Source of the DNA: a bacterium
Lineage (GTDB): Bacteria > 4484-113 > JAFGCY01
DNA: 64,000 bases
Direction of reading: 5' to 3'
Assembly: GCA_020849855.1 (NCBI GenBank)
Contig: JADZFO010000056.1
Location: 1 to 64,000, forward strand
The number at the start of each line of letters is the position of its first letter. Position 1 is the stretch's first letter. Positions 34,534 through 43,014 of the stretch are shown here, one piece after another. The translations under genes were made by a program, and so were the position numbers. Below the pieces are notes generated by a model. It was not told the origin of the DNA. It searched no databases and saw only the letters and a list, made by a program, of their open reading frames with translations.

Positions 34534-34701
34534 GGCCGGGGCCGTTATCCTTCCGCGCGCCCTGGCAGCGCCGCCGGCCCACTCCCCCCGGGCCGGGCGC
34601 TGCAGGGCTGGGCGCTGCCCATGACCCTCAGCCGCCGGCCTGTGCGGGCCGTGCCCCTTGACCGCTGTGCGGCCAAGCAGGATTGAACAAAGGAGACTTA
34701 C

Positions 34702-36555
34702 ATGTATGCCACTGGGAAACAAACTGCGCACTCGGGTCTTGGCCCGCTGCTGGCACTGCTGCTGCTGAGCCTAGCACTGCTTGGCAGCTGCTCCGGCGGC
34801 GGCGCCGGTCTGGACGGCGACGAAAGCGCAGGCAGCGGCCTTGAGCTGCAGCTTGACCCGGCCAGCTTTGAGCCATGTGGAAGCGGGCGCATCGCGCTGG
34901 GCCTTGAGCAGAATCAGGAGGACGGCTCCCTGCTGGTGCCCATTGAAGGCACGCAGCTCAGCGGCCTGAAGGCCCTCTACTGCAGCGTCAGCTATGACAG
35001 TGCGCGCTACAGCGCAGTGCAGTTCGAGCCGGCGCCGGAGTTTGACACCGACGGCGGTGGCCTGAGCCTGGCTGTGCTGGGGCAGCCGGGTCTGGCTGAG
35101 ATCGGCATGGTGCTCAAGCGGCCGCAGGAGCAGCCGGGTCTTTCAGGAGCGCGGCAGCTGGGTGTGCTGCGTCTGGCTCAGCGTGGCAGCGCGCGCAGCA
35201 CATCCCTGCCAGCCGTGCAACGCCATGCTTCCAGCGCGCCGGACGGACCGGATGCAGCGGTGCAGGTTACCTATACCGGCCAGCAGTTGCGCTGGTACTA
35301 CAGCAACCCCGGCGACTACAACCAGGACGGCCGGGTGGCGGTCAGCGACCTGACCCAGATCGGCCTGCACTTTGGCGAAACCGGTCCCTGGATCATCGAC
35401 GACGCTATGTCGGTGGTGGATGGCAACGGGGACGGCAAGATAAGCGTTGCAGACCTGACGACCATTGGGCTGAACTACGGCCACCGCCTGGAGCACTACC
35501 GCCTGCTGGGCAGCGGCAATGCGGCGGACTATCCCGCTGGCGACAACGCTCAGCTCTATGCCGAGCTCAGCATGGACGACGCGATCAAGAAGACCAATGA
35601 GCGCCTCATCTTTGTACATGAGATGGATGCCAGCGGCATGCTGATGTGGGTCCTGCCGGCGGATGGAGATGCGACCGGCACGCCGAGCAACGTGATCAAT
35701 GGCTCCGGCAGCAACATCGCTCCGGTTGTAACACTGGAAAGCGATTACAGCGGTGCAGCGGCACCGGTGACCATCAACCTGACCGCGACAGCCAGCGACC
35801 TGGACGGCAGCATCGTGAAGTATGAATTCGACCTGGACGGTGTGGGCAATCTGGAAGTAGACAATGGCATGGACAATACGGCGCAGATCATGGCCGCTGC
35901 AGCCGGCAGCTACAAGACGCGGGTGCGGGTGACGGATAACATGGGCGCTGCGACCATCGTGACCCTTTTCATTGAGGTGCAGGACGACGAGCCGAATGCT
36001 GCGCCCACAGTCAGCCTGCAAAGCGACATGACCAGCGGCGACGCACCGCTGGCGGTGCATCTGAGCGCCTTTGCCTCTGACAGTGACGGCAGTGTGGTGA
36101 ACTACGCCTTCAACTGCGATGGCCAGATCGGCGACGAATACAGCGGTCCGCTGAGCGGCTTCGACTGGACCTTCTTTGATGAGGGCCTGCATGTGGTCTG
36201 GGTCACCGTGACTGATGACCAGGGCGCCAGCGCCATGGCCAGTGTGGACATCCATGTCGGGGACAACCCGGTTGGCCTGCCGCCATTCGTGTTCTGTGAT
36301 GCCAGTCCCGCGAGCGGCGCGGCACCGCTGGAAGTCATGTTTGATGCCGGCGACAGCATGGACCTGGATGGCGTGCTGGTGGAGTTCCAGTTCGACTTCA
36401 CCAACGATGGCACGATCGACAAGGCCGGTGCATCGCCAACAACAAGCTATGTCTACACGCAGAACGGGATGTACACAGCGATGGTGATCGGAATCGACAA
36501 CGACGGCAACTTCAACTTCGTGATGAAGGAGATCGAAGTCGGCGGGGCGATGTAG
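34702..36555 (+). CDS. cohesin-dockerin-PKD surface lipoprotein
   Basis: 617 residues. AAGGAGA precedes ATG. Signal with lipobox LLGSC (Cys31). A cohesin-like domain covers ~60-180 (GLKALYCSVSYDSARYSAV), and a dockerin-like pair ~205-265 (GDYNQDGRVAVSDLTQIGLHFG; DGNGDGKISVADLTTIGLNYG), in the same order and spacing as in the 21248-23878 protein. Three PKD domains follow: ~335-430 (SDLDGSIVKYEFDLDGVGN), ~430-525 and ~525-617. There are no propeller repeats, and the protein ends at the last PKD. No enzyme domain is present. It is probably a structural or docking lipoprotein. It carries the 27-bp motif upstream and is divergent from the sulphur relay cluster. Confidence 0.87.
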   Translation: MYATGKQTAHSGLGPLLALLLLSLALLGSCSGGGAGLDGDESAGSGLELQLDPASFEPCGSGRIALGLEQNQEDGSLLVPIEGTQLSGLKALYCSVSYDSARYSAVQFEPAPEFDTDGGGLSLAVLGQPGLAEIGMVLKRPQEQPGLSGARQLGVLRLAQRGSARSTSLPAVQRHASSAPDGPDAAVQVTYTGQQLRWYYSNPGDYNQDGRVAVSDLTQIGLHFGETGPWIIDDAMSVVDGNGDGKISVADLTTIGLNYGHRLEHYRLLGSGNAADYPAGDNAQLYAELSMDDAIKKTNERLIFVHEMDASGMLMWVLPADGDATGTPSNVINGSGSNIAPVVTLESDYSGAAAPVTINLTATASDLDGSIVKYEFDLDGVGNLEVDNGMDNTAQIMAAAAGSYKTRVRVTDNMGAATIVTLFIEVQDDEPNAAPTVSLQSDMTSGDAPLAVHLSAFASDSDGSVVNYAFNCDGQIGDEYSGPLSGFDWTFFDEGLHVVWVTVTDDQGASAMASVDIHVGDNPVGLPPFVFCDASPASGAAPLEVMFDAGDSMDLDGVLVEFQFDFTNDGTIDKAGASPTTSYVYTQNGMYTAMVIGIDNDGNFNFVMKEIEVGGAM

Positions 36556-36710
36556 CGGGACTGCAGGCAGGACCACAGAGCTGCGGTCCGCTCAGGGCAG
36601 AACATCTGCGACATCGCAAAGTTCGGGATTCAGGGCCTCGCGCAAGCGGGGCCCTGTCTGCGTCACGGTACTTCAGCTCCCAGTCAACAACGCGGCAAAG
36701 GTCGAAGAGC

Positions 36711-36740
36711 ACCCGTCCGAAGCGCCAGCCCCGGACGGGT
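36711..36740 (-). terminator. hairpin downstream of small basic protein gene
   Basis: A 9-bp perfect stem ACCCGTCCG/CGGACGGGT with a 12-nt loop, starting about 14 nt after the minus-strand stop at 36754. There is no T-run, so it is only a possible terminator. Confidence 0.45.
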
Positions 36741-36753
36741 ACAAAGCCTGGCT

Positions 36754-37041
36754 CTAGCGTCCCTTGCCGCCACCGCCGCCTTTCTTGCCCTTGGCGGCTG
36801 CAGACTGCGACTGGGCGCGCCCTGAAGCAGACTGGGCCTTTGCCTTGTCATTGGCCCCGCCGCCCGCGGAGTCCGGCGCACGTGTTCCAGGCGCAGAAGC
36901 TGCAGCGCCCGGGGCACTGGCGGCGACCTGTGAGATGAGGCCAGTGGCCGGTGCGCCGCGGCGGCCCTTGATCGAGGTGGGGTCAGTGCCGGCGCCCTTC
37001 TTCTTCTTGACGCCCTTCTTGGGTCCTTTAGTATCAGGCAT
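36754..37041 (-). CDS. small Lys/Ala/Gly-rich basic protein
   Basis: 95 residues of low complexity: a basic start MPDTKGPKKGVKKKKGAG, an Ala/Ser/Pro middle and a Lys/Gly tail (KGKKGGGGGKGR). It has no hydrophobic segment. The excellent ribosome site AGGAGG 6 nt before ATG argues that it is translated. Composition suits binding to nucleic acid or another polyanion, as histone-H1-like tails do, but no domain can be named. A proline-rich open frame on the opposite strand is its shadow. Confidence 0.65.
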   Translation of the reverse strand: MPDTKGPKKGVKKKKGAGTDPTSIKGRRGAPATGLISQVAASAPGAAASAPGTRAPDSAGGGANDKAKAQSASGRAQSQSAAAKGKKGGGGGKGR

Positions 37042-37392
37042 ATTCAGCCTCCTGGATGATTTATGTTGCGCCGCGAAATGTCAGCCGTGAAGCATGACAG
37101 TTCGATTCTGCAGGCGGGGTAAATGAGTAGTGGCCTCAGAGCACTTGCTTGTGCGGTGGGGATTGCTCAAAAGCTCTGCCCTCAGGCGCGCGTGTCGCAG
37201 CCGGACTCTGAGTAGTCGTAAGCGCTGCCGGGGGAGCTGTGGCCAGCGCGCCTATTGCAGCAGGCGACAGCTTGCCAGCGGGCGGCCAGAATCTGACCGC
37301 AATATATCATAACACATGTTTAGGGATTTTAGGTTTAGATCCCGGCTGTTCTGGCCAGAAGCATCAAACAGCTGATCGGAACTTTACTGTTT
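37042..37392. other. intergenic, no gene seen
   Basis: 351 bp between the start of the basic protein gene and the end of the thioesterase gene. It includes an AT-richer patch (about 37300-37350) that stands out from the GC-rich surroundings. No RNA gene, strong hairpin or conserved frame was recognised. Confidence 0.5.
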
Positions 37393-37821
37393 TCAGGTTG
37401 GACGTGTGGACGGCGTTTCAAGGAAGCGGCCAGTTGCACTGCTCAGTACGCGGCCGTCCGGGTCTCCGTGTACGCGGCAGTCAGCCGCGGCCTCCCAGAC
37501 CCTGCCGCGTCGGCCGGTCAGCCAGGCACGGAAGACAAGCTCACGGTCGAGGGGCACAGGGGCCTTGAAGCGGGTGCTCAGCTCCGCAGTCACCACGGAT
37601 ACGCCCTGTATTCTGAAGAAGTAGTTGCTCATCAGGTCGTCAAGGATGGTGGCCTGGATGCCGCCATGCATCACATTCTCCCAGCCCTGCCAGTGAGCGG
37701 TTGGTACAACACGGGTGCAGAGCATGTCGCCTTCGCGGTGGAAGCTGAGCTGCAGGCCGAGGGGATTGCGGCTGCCACAGGCGAAGCAGAAGTCGTTGTC
37801 GATAAATGCGGTGCTGGACAC
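37393..37821 (-). CDS. PaaI-type hotdog-fold thioesterase
   Basis: 142 residues from GTG 37821. It shows the 4HBT/PaaI pattern: FCFACGSRNPLGL at the N-terminus, the active-site helix start MHGGIQATILDDLM (Gly-Gly-Asp/Glu region) and the strand TAELSTRFKAPVPLDREL. Such enzymes hydrolyse acyl-CoA thioesters; the CxxCGxxNPxGL opening is common in a broad subgroup of unknown substrate. TAGAAT lies 6 nt before GTG with no SD. It is divergent from the MFS gene, with a palindromic repeat between them. Confidence 0.85.
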   Translation of the reverse strand: MSSTAFIDNDFCFACGSRNPLGLQLSFHREGDMLCTRVVPTAHWQGWENVMHGGIQATILDDLMSNYFFRIQGVSVVTAELSTRFKAPVPLDRELVFRAWLTGRRGRVWEAAADCRVHGDPDGRVLSSATGRFLETPSTRPT

Positions 37822-37827
37822 GAGGGC

Positions 37828-37833
37828 ATTCTA
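37828..37833 (-). promoter_or_regulatory. -10 box, leaderless GTG start of thioesterase
   Basis: TAGAAT, 6-nt spacer GCCCTC, GTG at 37821. Confidence 0.45.
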
Positions 37834-37869
37834 GTTGCCGTGGAAGCAGTGCCGGGGCAGGCTAAGCGA

Positions 37870-37929
37870 TGTAGGGGCAGCCGGCCGGCTGCCCGTACAT
37901 GAGGAGCTGCTCTGTTCCGCCCCTACAAT
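37870..37929. repeat. REP/BIME-like palindromic element
   Basis: Begins TGTAGGGGC and ends GCCCCTACA. A perfect 20-bp palindrome (GGGCAGCCGG and its complement, 37875-37894) fills the left half. The right terminus CCCCTACAAT forms the -10 box of the MFS gene. It fills most of the divergent intergenic space. Confidence 0.85.
37924..37929 (+). promoter_or_regulatory. -10 box of MFS gene formed by the repeat end
   Basis: TACAAT, 6-nt spacer CGGCAA, ATG 37936. There is no SD. Confidence 0.5.
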
Positions 37930-37935
37930 CGGCAA

Positions 37936-39207
37936 ATGCAGGCCGCCCTTGCCCGCAACCTAAGGCTCTACCCCTGGTTCCTGGCTTTCACTTATGAGAG
38001 CTTCTCGCATGCGGTCTGGTATCTGTATCTCTACAGCTACAAGGGCCTCAGCCTGGCTGAGATGGCCTGGCTGACTCTGCTCGGCGACGGCGTGATCGCG
38101 CTGAGCGAGGTGCCGACTGGCTGGCTGGCTGACCGGCTGGGCCGCCGGCGCTCGATGATCACCGGCATTCTGCTGCAGATCGCCTCCTTTCTTCTTTTCA
38201 TTTACGGCGACAGTTTCTGGGTCTTCTGGCTGGCCATGGCGGTCTGCGGTCTCGGCGACACCTTCCGCTCCGGCGCTGACCGGGCCCTGGTCTACGACTC
38301 GGCCCTGGCCCTGGATCAGAGCGCGCGCTACCGCAGCCTGGTGGGCCACGGCACCATGGTGGCCGTGCTGGTCGGGGTGGTCGCCGGCGTCAGCGGCGGC
38401 TATCTGGCCAGCCGGGTGCACTGGCATGTGCCCTTCTGGTGCGACATCGGTTTGTCACTGCTCGGCCTGGCAGCTGTGCTGCGAATGACCGAGGCCCCGA
38501 TGTCCGGCGAGGACCCGGAAGACGCTGATGACGCGGCGCAGGAAGCGGAAGCGCAGTCCGGCGGCGCTGCGCCGCAACCGGCGATGTTGCCTGCCGTCGC
38601 GCGTCCGCGGGCCCGCGGCTTCCTGCTGGTGCTGCCGGTGCTGATTCTGGCGATGGTCTTCTCGATCAGCCCTGAGCTCTCGCATTTCCTGCTGCCGGCG
38701 GAGCTGGAAGCCAGCCTCGCCCTGAAGCCTGAGCTGCTGGCCTGGCTCTACGCCGGCTTTGAAATTCTCGAAGCGCTGGGCGCCAGGCTGGGCGGCAGCC
38801 CGCGCTGGCACAGCCTGCGTACCCTGGCGGGCTCGGCGCTGCTGATGGCGCTGCTGCTGGCCTGCGCCTCCCTGCGTTCACTGGGCGGCGCCGCCTGGCT
38901 GATTGCCTATCTGGCGGCTCGCGGCGCGATGGACTTCCTGTATGGCCTGGCCGAGCCACTCTTCTCCGAGGAGCTCAACCGCCGGGTGGCCTCGAACATG
39001 CGGGCTACCGCGCTTTCCTGGCTCAGCGCTGTGCGCCTCGTGCTCCCCCTGGGCCTGCTGCCCCTGGCTGCTGAACTGCAGCCGGGCCTGGGCTATCCGG
39101 GGCTGTACCTGGCCTTCGCCTGTCTGGCTCTGCTGCTGACGGTGCCGGCGGCCCTGTGGCTCCTGCGGCAGACTGCAAGACCTGCGGCAAAGGGCAAGCG
39201 CGAATAG
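37936..39207 (+). CDS. MFS transporter
   Basis: 423 residues with about twelve hydrophobic spans and a cytoplasmic middle loop (~185-220, acidic EDPEDADDAAQEAEAQ). The MFS loop 2-3 signature is present as GWLADRLGRRRSM (~62-74), and the first half is well conserved (EVPTGWLADRLG, ADRALVYDSAL). The substrate cannot be read from sequence; this subgroup is often annotated as drug or sugar exporters. The start ATG follows TACAAT by 6 nt, so translation is probably leaderless. Transcribed away from the thioesterase. Confidence 0.88.
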   Translation: MQAALARNLRLYPWFLAFTYESFSHAVWYLYLYSYKGLSLAEMAWLTLLGDGVIALSEVPTGWLADRLGRRRSMITGILLQIASFLLFIYGDSFWVFWLAMAVCGLGDTFRSGADRALVYDSALALDQSARYRSLVGHGTMVAVLVGVVAGVSGGYLASRVHWHVPFWCDIGLSLLGLAAVLRMTEAPMSGEDPEDADDAAQEAEAQSGGAAPQPAMLPAVARPRARGFLLVLPVLILAMVFSISPELSHFLLPAELEASLALKPELLAWLYAGFEILEALGARLGGSPRWHSLRTLAGSALLMALLLACASLRSLGGAAWLIAYLAARGAMDFLYGLAEPLFSEELNRRVASNMRATALSWLSAVRLVLPLGLLPLAAELQPGLGYPGLYLAFACLALLLTVPAALWLLRQTARPAAKGKRE

Positions 39208-39306
39208 GGGCTTAGGATAAGAACGACTGGGTGGACTGCTGGGCGCACACTGCGCACCGCTAGGGGCTAAAGCGGACCAGGCGCACTTGTGTGCCCCCGA
39301 ATCGGA

Positions 39307-39630
39307 CTAGCCTTCTGCGGCCTTCTCGGCTGCTTCGGCCTCGGCCTTTTGCTGCAGCATCATCATCAGGCGCGGGAAGTCGCGCTCGAAGTCCATGAAG
39401 AGGTAATGCCAGCGCAGCTCGTCGCTGGATTCATCCGGGTCAGCCTCGCGGTGCAGGTCGGCGACCAGCTCCTTGACGACTTCCTCGGGGCTGTAGGCGG
39501 CAATGCGCTGCATGAACAGGTCAGTCAGGAAAATGGGGCGCGTGGAATGCATGGCCTTGACCAGAAGTTCCTCTGGCATCTTGGCCGAGAATTCGAAGCG
39601 CTCGTCGTCCCAGAAGCTGAAAAAGTCCAT
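39307..39630 (-). CDS. hypothetical acidic protein
   Basis: 107 residues from ATG 39630 (MDFFSFWDDERF). Alpha-helical, with Glu/Ala-rich C-terminus (QKAEAEAAEKAAEG), no signal or membrane span. I do not recognise a family. TATAAT lies 12 nt upstream of the ATG (39637-39650 region) and there is no good SD, so the leader would be about 5 nt. A longer frame to 39759 has no start signal. It may be read into from the SGNH-like gene upstream on the same strand, 240 nt away. Confidence 0.6.
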   Translation of the reverse strand: MDFFSFWDDERFEFSAKMPEELLVKAMHSTRPIFLTDLFMQRIAAYSPEEVVKELVADLHREADPDESSDELRWHYLFMDFERDFPRLMMMLQQKAEAEAAEKAAEG

Positions 39631-39777
39631 GCTGAACCCCGGATTATAGCGCAACCGCGCTCCGGACCTTCTCTCAGACCCTGCCGGGGCAACAAAGTTC
39701 CAGCCGGACTGAAGAACAACGCTTTCCCCACAGGGCAGGGCCCGGCCGCCGAACAACAAGAGCAGCTTCTTTTGGCG

Positions 39778-39794
39778 GCGGTCAGGACGACCGC
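39778..39794. repeat. small GC hairpin GCGGTC/GACCGC
   Basis: A 6-bp perfect stem with loop AGGAC in the intergenic space between the hypothetical gene and the SGNH-like gene. It resembles one arm of the dispersed palindromes but lacks the TGTAG end. Confidence 0.4.
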
Positions 39795-39870
39795 GGCTCC
39801 CACGCCGATGAAAAAGACGGCGGCATTAAGGCGAGGTTACAGAAATCCCGGCGCTGGGTATCCTTGCTTG

Positions 39871-41016
39871 TCAGGAATCACGCCAGGCGGCCAGCGCCTG
39901 CAGCAGAGCCGATCCCAGTCGCCGGGCGCCCGGCTCGGTGAAGTGCATGATGTCCCTGAAACAAGCCTCGTCAAAGCCGATGCTGGCGGGGTCCAGCCAG
40001 TCAAGCAGCAGAGCGCCGCTGGCGGCGCAGTGCTGCTCAAGATAGCTGTGCACCATGTCATGGACCCGCTTCGCCCCCAGCTCCTGCTCGCGCTCGAACA
40101 TCCGCGGGTGCTCCGGGACGATGCAGATGCAGACCCGGGTGCCGGCGCTGGCGCACTCGGCCAGCAGGGCCTCAAACCAGGCGCCGCGCCGGTCGCCGAT
40201 GCGCTCAAAGCTCTGCAGCAGCAGGCCCGTGCGCGGGTAGCTGCGTAGCTGGCGCTCCAGCAGGCCTCCGCCGCCGGCCTTGTCCTGGTCCAGCCAGTGC
40301 AGCACACCGTCCTCGCGATAGTCGAACTTGGCGCTGTAACCATCGCGCTTGCGCCGGGCGCGCTTTTGCAGATAACGCAGGGTGTGGCGCGCTGTGTCAT
40401 AGCGCAAAAGCAGCGGCCAGCGCCAGAAATCGCCGGCCGGCAGCGCGCCAAGCGCGACCAGCTCCTGGCCGAAGTCGCGCTCCACCAGGGCCTCCCAGGG
40501 CAGGGGCTTGCAGGGATGGAAAGAAGGTAACCCGACGCCGATGATCAGCAGGCGCGGCGGACCGCCGCCCTTCTGCGCGTTGAGCCGGCAGACCCAGCGC
40601 CAGGCCGCCAGCCAGTCCTCGCTCATTCCGCCATCGACAGCGAAGTTGAACTGCGGGGAGGGGATGAACTCAGCAGATGGTTTGCCTGAAGCAGCCCGCG
40701 CCGGGCCATCACCGGCTGCCTTGCTGGACTCAGCCTGGCGCTCCCGCTCCAGGCAGCCCAGCAGGTCAAGGTTGAAAACGCGCGAGGTGCCAAGGATCAG
40801 GGTTGCGATGGGCTGCTTTGCCTCGCGCAGCAGCTTCAGCTTGCGCTCGCGCAGTTTGCGCGCCGGGCGGACTTCATGGCGGCGGCGGTAGATCCGTGCC
40901 GGGTCGACATACCAGTTAAGGAAGAGCAGGGTGAGCCAGAGAGCGAGCAGCACGGCCAGGGCGATGCCAAGGGGCAGCAGCCAGGGCGGTGCAAAGCTGA
41001 GCAGCAGGATCTGCAA
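39871..41016 (-). CDS. membrane-anchored SGNH-hydrolase-like protein
   Basis: 381 residues from a TTG at 41016. An N-terminal membrane span (~5-35, PWLLPLGIALAVLLALWLTLLF) is followed by a soluble domain with SGNH landmarks: LILGTSRVFNL (block I, GxSR variety), FNFAVDGGMS (block II/III Asn region) and FRDIMHFTEPGARRL (block V Asp-x-x-His). This arrangement is typical of envelope-attached SGNH proteins used in polysaccharide or teichoic/LPS acyl modification. The start is set by TAAAAT 7 nt upstream; no ATG is available near the span. Divergent from the next gene by 38 nt. Confidence 0.7.
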   Translation of the reverse strand: MQILLLSFAPPWLLPLGIALAVLLALWLTLLFLNWYVDPARIYRRRHEVRPARKLRERKLKLLREAKQPIATLILGTSRVFNLDLLGCLERERQAESSKAAGDGPARAASGKPSAEFIPSPQFNFAVDGGMSEDWLAAWRWVCRLNAQKGGGPPRLLIIGVGLPSFHPCKPLPWEALVERDFGQELVALGALPAGDFWRWPLLLRYDTARHTLRYLQKRARRKRDGYSAKFDYREDGVLHWLDQDKAGGGGLLERQLRSYPRTGLLLQSFERIGDRRGAWFEALLAECASAGTRVCICIVPEHPRMFEREQELGAKRVHDMVHSYLEQHCAASGALLLDWLDPASIGFDEACFRDIMHFTEPGARRLGSALLQALAAWRDS

Positions 41017-41023
41017 GAGCTGT

Positions 41024-41029
41024 ATTTTA
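41024..41029 (-). promoter_or_regulatory. -10 box, leaderless TTG start of SGNH-like gene
   Basis: TAAAAT, 7-nt spacer ACAGCTC, TTG 41016. Confidence 0.45.
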
Positions 41030-41042
41030 GCCAGCAGGGCAG

Positions 41043-41048
41043 TAAACT
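41043..41048 (+). promoter_or_regulatory. -10 box, leaderless GTG start of TPR-like gene
   Basis: TAAACT, 6-nt spacer, GTG 41055. It is divergent from the -10 at 41024-41029, so the two promoters lie back to back within 25 bp. Confidence 0.4.
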
Positions 41049-41054
41049 TGATGG

Positions 41055-42536
41055 GTGAAGTTCAGGCCTTATCTCTATCTGCTGCTGCTTGTGCCGGCTG
41101 CTCTTGCGGGGGCGGTCATGCTGATTCTCAAACCGCCACCTTATGAACCTACGGGCGATGAGCTTTATGACCGCTTCGCTTTGCATGTCCTGCGGCAATT
41201 CAAGACCCGTGGCTATAACTGCTCCATCTCAGGGGATGAGAAGGGGTTGCTGTCCAACCCGGGTTGGGATGAGAACTCGCTGGATCTTCTGATTAGCAGG
41301 TTCGCATCAAATCATCAGGTGCGGCAGAATGCTCCGCAAAAGATGGACTTTGGCGCGCTTGAGACATGGAAGGACGACTTTGATAAAGACCCGCGCTACT
41401 GGCAGCTGCGTGTTGCGTGTGGTCTGGACAAGGCATACCAGGCGCCGCCGGAGGGACACTTACCGGGGGCTGAGTACGACCCGGGACCTTACGTTAAGCG
41501 CTTGCAGCAAGGTGTGTTCGACCGTGGTTCCTGCTCCGTGCTTCCATTCACGACTCTTTATATGGAGGACGACGGGCTTTGCCTTGAACTATACGAACGA
41601 GCTGCTGCGCTGGATGCTGACAACAGCTACTGGCACTTCAGGCTTGCGCTGCTGTACCAGGCCCTGGGTGAAGACGTGCTGGCCTTGAAGGAGCTGAAGT
41701 CCTGCAACAGCGCGCCTAAGAACACATGGGTCTGGGAATATCCCTACAGCACACTTTTCGAAGCACGTTACCAGCGATCGACCGCATTGGGTAATCGACT
41801 GGTACGCGGTCTCATCGCCGGAGAGCTCATTAACTTCGGCGGCGGCACTTCTATCAACTACATCCGCATCAAGGAAGCCTACAAAGAGGCCCAGGCAATG
41901 CTTGCGCTGGGGGGCGACCCCGCTTATGCAGATGAACTGATCAAGGCCGCGGGACGAATGGGACAGATGCGGGCCAACATGCCGATTGGTGTGATCGTGG
42001 CTTCTGTCTGCGCAAAGCTACCATCAGAGTTCTTTCGTACCGAGCTCCTCAGCGGACCTGCGGCAAAAGACCCGGCCCTGCTTGAGCTGCGGGATTTTGG
42101 CGGCGAAGTCAGGAAGTGGTCCCGCGGCGCTCCGGGTCTGCTGAGCGCAAAGGGCAGCAGGGTTACGCCCTTCGCCAAGGCATACACCCTTCTGATCTTC
42201 CCAGGCAGCAGAACTCAGACATCCTCCACGACAGTGCCGTCAGGCGGTAAAACTCTGTCGTCTGGTGGAGCTTCCACTAACGCGTCAAAGCAGACACTTC
42301 CGCCCCTGCAGATTCAGGACTGGCTCAACTTTGATCTGCAAATGCTGTCCGCCATTGAACACCAGCAGCAGGCTGCAGATCTGTTTGTAGTCACACAGAA
42401 CCCGCCTCTGGCCAGAATCTGCAACGCTGTAGAGAACGGAACCTATACGCCGCCGATTGCGAGCAAGGCCGACAGTAAATCTGCTGACGGGACCGCAGGC
42501 GCTGAGGTTGAGCTGCGCATGGAACGCCTAGAATGA
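41055..42536 (+). CDS. uncharacterised membrane-anchored protein with TPR-like helices
   Basis: 493 residues from GTG. An N-terminal span (YLYLLLLVPAALAGAVMLIL) anchors it, then PTGDELYDRFALHVLRQF. The middle (~130-220) has TPR-like helices (LYERAAALDADNSYWHFRLALLYQALGEDVLALKEL). The last 100 residues are Ser/Thr-rich. Base composition is less GC-rich than its neighbours. I do not recognise a family. A truncated relative of its N-terminus lies just downstream (42583-42759), so the gene belongs to a locally duplicated set. Function unknown. Confidence 0.6.
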   Translation: MKFRPYLYLLLLVPAALAGAVMLILKPPPYEPTGDELYDRFALHVLRQFKTRGYNCSISGDEKGLLSNPGWDENSLDLLISRFASNHQVRQNAPQKMDFGALETWKDDFDKDPRYWQLRVACGLDKAYQAPPEGHLPGAEYDPGPYVKRLQQGVFDRGSCSVLPFTTLYMEDDGLCLELYERAAALDADNSYWHFRLALLYQALGEDVLALKELKSCNSAPKNTWVWEYPYSTLFEARYQRSTALGNRLVRGLIAGELINFGGGTSINYIRIKEAYKEAQAMLALGGDPAYADELIKAAGRMGQMRANMPIGVIVASVCAKLPSEFFRTELLSGPAAKDPALLELRDFGGEVRKWSRGAPGLLSAKGSRVTPFAKAYTLLIFPGSRTQTSSTTVPSGGKTLSSGGASTNASKQTLPPLQIQDWLNFDLQMLSAIEHQQQAADLFVVTQNPPLARICNAVENGTYTPPIASKADSKSADGTAGAEVELRMERLE

Positions 42537-42582
42537 AGCAGGGAATTCAAGTGCGGTCCTCGCAGTCCTGGGACAGGGGCCA

Positions 42583-42759
42583 TTGGACGCTTGGCTGCTG
42601 ACAGCAGCTCTGCTAATCTGGCTTGCCGGCCTGGGCTTGCTTGCGAAGCAACGCGAAACGAGGGGCTATCGCCCGACGGGCGACGAGCTCTTCGACCGCT
42701 ATGCCGTGCTGGCACTGAGTCAGCGGCACAAATTACGTGACGAGCCATGGTTAAACTAG
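42583..42759 (+). pseudogene. truncated paralogue of the preceding gene
   Basis: From TTG 42583 the frame reads MDAWLLTAALLIWLAGLGLL then GYRPTGDELFDRYAVLALSQRH and stops at TAG 42757. This matches the N-terminal span and the PTGDELYDRFALHVLRQF segment of the 41055 protein. The frame upstream has no good start, and the remaining sequence up to 43000 does not continue the homology. It is most likely a fragment left by duplication. Confidence 0.6.
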
Positions 42760-43001
42760 ACTATGGCGCGGCTGGCACAGTGACGACGCAGGGTTTTGGT
42801 AACTACAGCCGCAGTCAGTGCCGTCGTGTCCTAGCTGACTATCAAAGCTGGCGGGCCCTGCTAGATCAGAACCACGAAGAGTTCGGACAGGTGGAAGCAG
42901 CGCCATTGCCGGGTGGAACCAAGGGGAGGGGGCCGGGTATATGGAGAAGGCGCCAGTCGAGATGCAACCTGAACCGACGACTGCCACTTCGCAGAGCGCG
43001 C

Positions 43002-43007
43002 CATAAT
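43002..43007 (+). promoter_or_regulatory. -10 box, leaderless start of methylmalonyl-CoA mutase gene
   Basis: CATAAT, 7-nt spacer, ATG 43015. The overlapping TAATAT (43004-43009) is an alternative. There is no SD. Confidence 0.45.
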
Positions 43008-43014
43008 ATGCGCC

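Noticed and set aside
36764..37090. Proline-rich 108-residue plus-strand protein
   Set aside because: It is the complement of the basic-protein gene, which has a strong AGGAGG site; the plus frame has none.
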